Shown one piece after another: positions 5,003 through 6,252 of a DNA stretch of 6,252 bases. This stretch comes from Candidatus Aminicenantota bacterium (GTDB lineage: Bacteria; Acidobacteriota; UBA4820; DSQY01), in contig DAHXMK010000150.1 of the NCBI GenBank assembly GCA_027365515.1, positions 1 to 6,252 on the forward strand, given 5' to 3'. How positions within the stretch are numbered: the stretch's first letter is position 1; every line of letters starts with the position of its first letter. The notes beneath the pieces are model-generated. The model was not told where the DNA came from, ran no database searches, and saw only the letters and a list, made by a program, of their open reading frames with translations. The translations under genes were made by a program, and so were the position numbers.

Positions 5003-5791
5003 TTATTTACAAATCCTAATGCACTCCCTTTGTACCAATTCATATTTGCCACTGATATTTTTATAAGTTTCTCGATATGATCTTGCCCTATCGACTTCGC
5101 CATCAACAACTGGCCTATATTCAACTGTGACATCAAGATTCCATCGGCTTAAGGGCCGAACGGACAATCCATCCTTATGAAGCAACCTGAGCCTTTCCGT
5201 GGCTAACTTTGTTTTTGGATCATAAGTCCATAGAAAAAGGCTGCCGGCTGGCGCATAACCTGACATCGAGCCGATGCATCGTGCCAAAATGACAACCTCC
5301 TTGCCCGTCCAAATCGTGCTCTCAATAGATACATATTCCTCTATGTCAGACGATTTATAGGCTAGAGGCGTAAAGTTAAACGTTAGCCTGAAATGCCCTT
5401 CTGATCTTTCAAATATCCTAATTGTGCTGCCTGCCCATGAACTGACACGATACTCGGCAAAGTAGATGACTCGATCATCGGCAAGTACACGAGAGAGGTC
5501 ATATGATGGATCAGGCATCGTTGGGTCCAAGCTTTGTAGTGTTTCCAGCTGGGCATTTACTTGATCGATGCTCCATCCTAAATCAAGCGCCTCAGCTACA
5601 TAGTCATCTATCGCACCATAATAACTTTCAGCATCCGCAAGAGTCTGACTCTTGATACATGTTGCTAGCTTCTCCCTGAAAACCTGCATCTGGCTCAGAG
5701 GCGGCAGCGTACCCTTGTCCGTCGCACTCGCTGCCACTGCCGTTGATAACAGGTTAATTGTAACAACAATCGTTATTATCGCTTTTCTCAT
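5003..5791 (-). CDS. Exported 262-residue protein, candidate immunity to the adjacent wall-hydrolase-like toxin
   Basis: I do not recognise a family. From the ATG at 5789-5791 the product begins MRKAIITIVVTINLLSTAVAASA, a clear signal peptide with a likely cut near residue 23. The frame extends 31 codons further upstream, but that extension overlaps the end of the preceding gene and hides the signal peptide, and AGGAG lies 10 bases before the chosen ATG. The mature part is mixed: a helical N-terminal region (residues 35-85), then a strand-rich region with many aromatic and basic residues (RIFERSEGHFRLTFNF, SLFLWTYDPKTKLATERLRLL), ending in a short cysteine pair (CIRICK). No transmembrane helix or lipobox is seen. 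It begins 43 bases after the toxin-like gene on the same strand, the usual place for an immunity gene, and export fits protection against a peptidoglycan-degrading toxin. The immunity role is an inference from position and location. Confidence 0.75.
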   Translation of the reverse strand: MRKAIITIVVTINLLSTAVAASATDKGTLPPLSQMQVFREKLATCIKSQTLADAESYYGAIDDYVAEALDLGWSIDQVNAQLETLQSLDPTMPDPSYDLSRVLADDRVIYFAEYRVSSWAGSTIRIFERSEGHFRLTFNFTPLAYKSSDIEEYVSIESTIWTGKEVVILARCIGSMSGYAPAGSLFLWTYDPKTKLATERLRLLHKDGLSVRPLSRWNLDVTVEYRPVVDGEVDRARSYRETYKNISGKYELVQRECIRICK

Positions 5792-5801
5792 GACCAAACA
5801 T

Positions 5802-5806
5802 CTCCT
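5802..5806 (-). promoter_or_regulatory. Ribosome binding site AGGAG that selects the 262-residue start
   Basis: AGGAG on the minus strand lies 10 bases before the ATG at 5789-5791. The spacing is slightly long, but it is the only good site near any in-frame start. It supports the signal-peptide start over the upstream in-frame start at 5884, which overlaps the preceding coding region. Confidence 0.6.
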
Positions 5807-5834
5807 GAATGCTATTGATACAAGGTTGTCATTT

Positions 5835-6252
5835 CTACTGCCAGAACCACCATGTGGCCATTCCTTTCGTTTCAATCCCGACAAGACTTTTAGACGCTTG
5901 GGTCTTCTGCGGCAAATCGTCCCTATTCCCCGAATAAAAGTACAATGCGCCCTTCCCAGGATCAGGAATGCCTCCCGAAAGCGCGGACTTGGCGATATCC
6001 ATCGCCATAAAATAGCTTTCGAGCGTATGGAAGTTAAAGTGTTTCAAGCCCTTAATAGCCGATGGTCCTTGGAGAGCCGCATTGAAATTATTGTTCCCCA
6101 CGCCTTGAAACTGATTTTTTGCGTAAATTTGACTGATGAGTGGTGCATGAGGTTCAGTTCTCCCAAAACGCCCCCCAGAAGCAGTCCGATTGAGCGCAGC
6201 CGATTCTATGCCAAAGAAAACGGCAGCATTTGTATAATCCTTTGCCTCAGAG
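5835..6252 (-). CDS. C-terminal part of a SleB/CwlJ-like cell-wall hydrolase domain, probable Rhs tip (5' end outside window)
   Basis: The frame is open from the right edge to the stop at 5835-5837, giving 138 residues. The order of motifs resembles the Hydrolase_2 family (SleB/CwlJ lytic enzymes). SEAKDYTNAAVFFGIESAALNR aligns with the family's EAxGE...AVAxVILNR opening, and its glutamate sits where the proposed catalytic Glu should be. Then come AKNQFQG, matching the QFS/QFxG element, SGGIPDPGKGALYFY, matching the very typical G.xPDPtxGALYFY, and a C-terminal GIETKGMATWWFWQ in the place of the usual IG.H.FY ending. I see these features directly; peptidoglycan cleavage is inferred. The gene is followed by a small exported protein, as a toxin gene would be, and lies in an Rhs array, so it is probably the tip of a polymorphic toxin. 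A free-standing wall hydrolase cannot be excluded because the N-terminus is missing. Confidence 0.65.
   Translation of the reverse strand, partial: SEAKDYTNAAVFFGIESAALNRTASGGRFGRTEPHAPLISQIYAKNQFQGVGNNNFNAALQGPSAIKGLKHFNFHTLESYFMAMDIAKSALSGGIPDPGKGALYFYSGNRDDLPQKTQASKSLVGIETKGMATWWFWQ

Noticed and set aside
4274..5136. Two minus-strand frames of 226 and 234 residues across repeat copy B
   Set aside because: They mix the 3' part of the 262-residue gene in another frame with repeat sequence; peptides such as PSDSSEGPRCKR come from the hairpin tails.
5792..5884. Upstream start at 5884 for the 262-residue gene
   Set aside because: It would overlap the preceding coding region by about 50 bases and put 31 polar residues before an obvious signal peptide, and the only good ribosome binding site serves the ATG at 5789-5791.

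Overview
The window reads as an accessory island of a GC-rich, probably Gram-negative environmental bacterium. Both small secreted proteins have ordinary Sec-type signal peptides, and the gaps between genes are packed with REP-like palindromic repeats. I cannot name the phylum from sequence alone. There are no tRNA, rRNA or housekeeping genes to place it.

Apart from an insertion-sequence remnant at the left edge, all convincing genes lie on the minus strand and form a degenerate array of Rhs/YD-type polymorphic toxin cassettes. In the direction of transcription (right to left) the order is as follows. (1) The C-terminus of a toxin resembling the SleB/CwlJ cell-wall hydrolase family, cut by the window edge (5835-6252). 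(2) Forty-three bases downstream, a 262-residue exported protein, the best candidate for its immunity partner (5003-5791). (3) A GC-rich repeat block (4501-5002). (4) An Rhs core fragment with YD-type repeats whose core stops at the GRFQKPD motif and has no toxin tip (3591-4667). (5) A second copy of the same kind of repeat block (3064-3590). (6) A short Rhs core followed by a complete C-terminal tip with a His/Cys pair in a caspase/CHAT/DUF4347-like setting (1596-3230). (7) Twenty-four bases downstream, a 251-residue cysteine-rich exported protein with a strong ribosome binding site (816-1571), the candidate immunity partner of that tip. (8) A repeat-rich stretch (359-815) with a MITE-like inverted repeat next to the end of an IS4-family transposase gene on the plus strand (2-358).

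The probable biology is contact-dependent or secreted toxin delivery. An Rhs core ends at the DPNGL boundary motif, the variable tip is the poison, and the next gene protects the producer. Both candidate immunity proteins carry signal peptides, so both tips would act in the envelope or periplasm. That fits a peptidoglycan hydrolase and would be notable for a caspase-like protease. Neither Rhs core here carries the long YD shell, so these look like orphan or displaced cassettes. A full-length rhs gene could lie outside the window.

The second layer of interest is the repeats. Near-identical blocks precede both Rhs fragments and stay open in the same frame into the core, which makes the apparent starts of both genes doubtful. 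A family of short hairpins with an invariant GAA (or TTC) loop and compensating stem changes is scattered through the island, usually next to a GGAAGGCCCGCGC-type tail.
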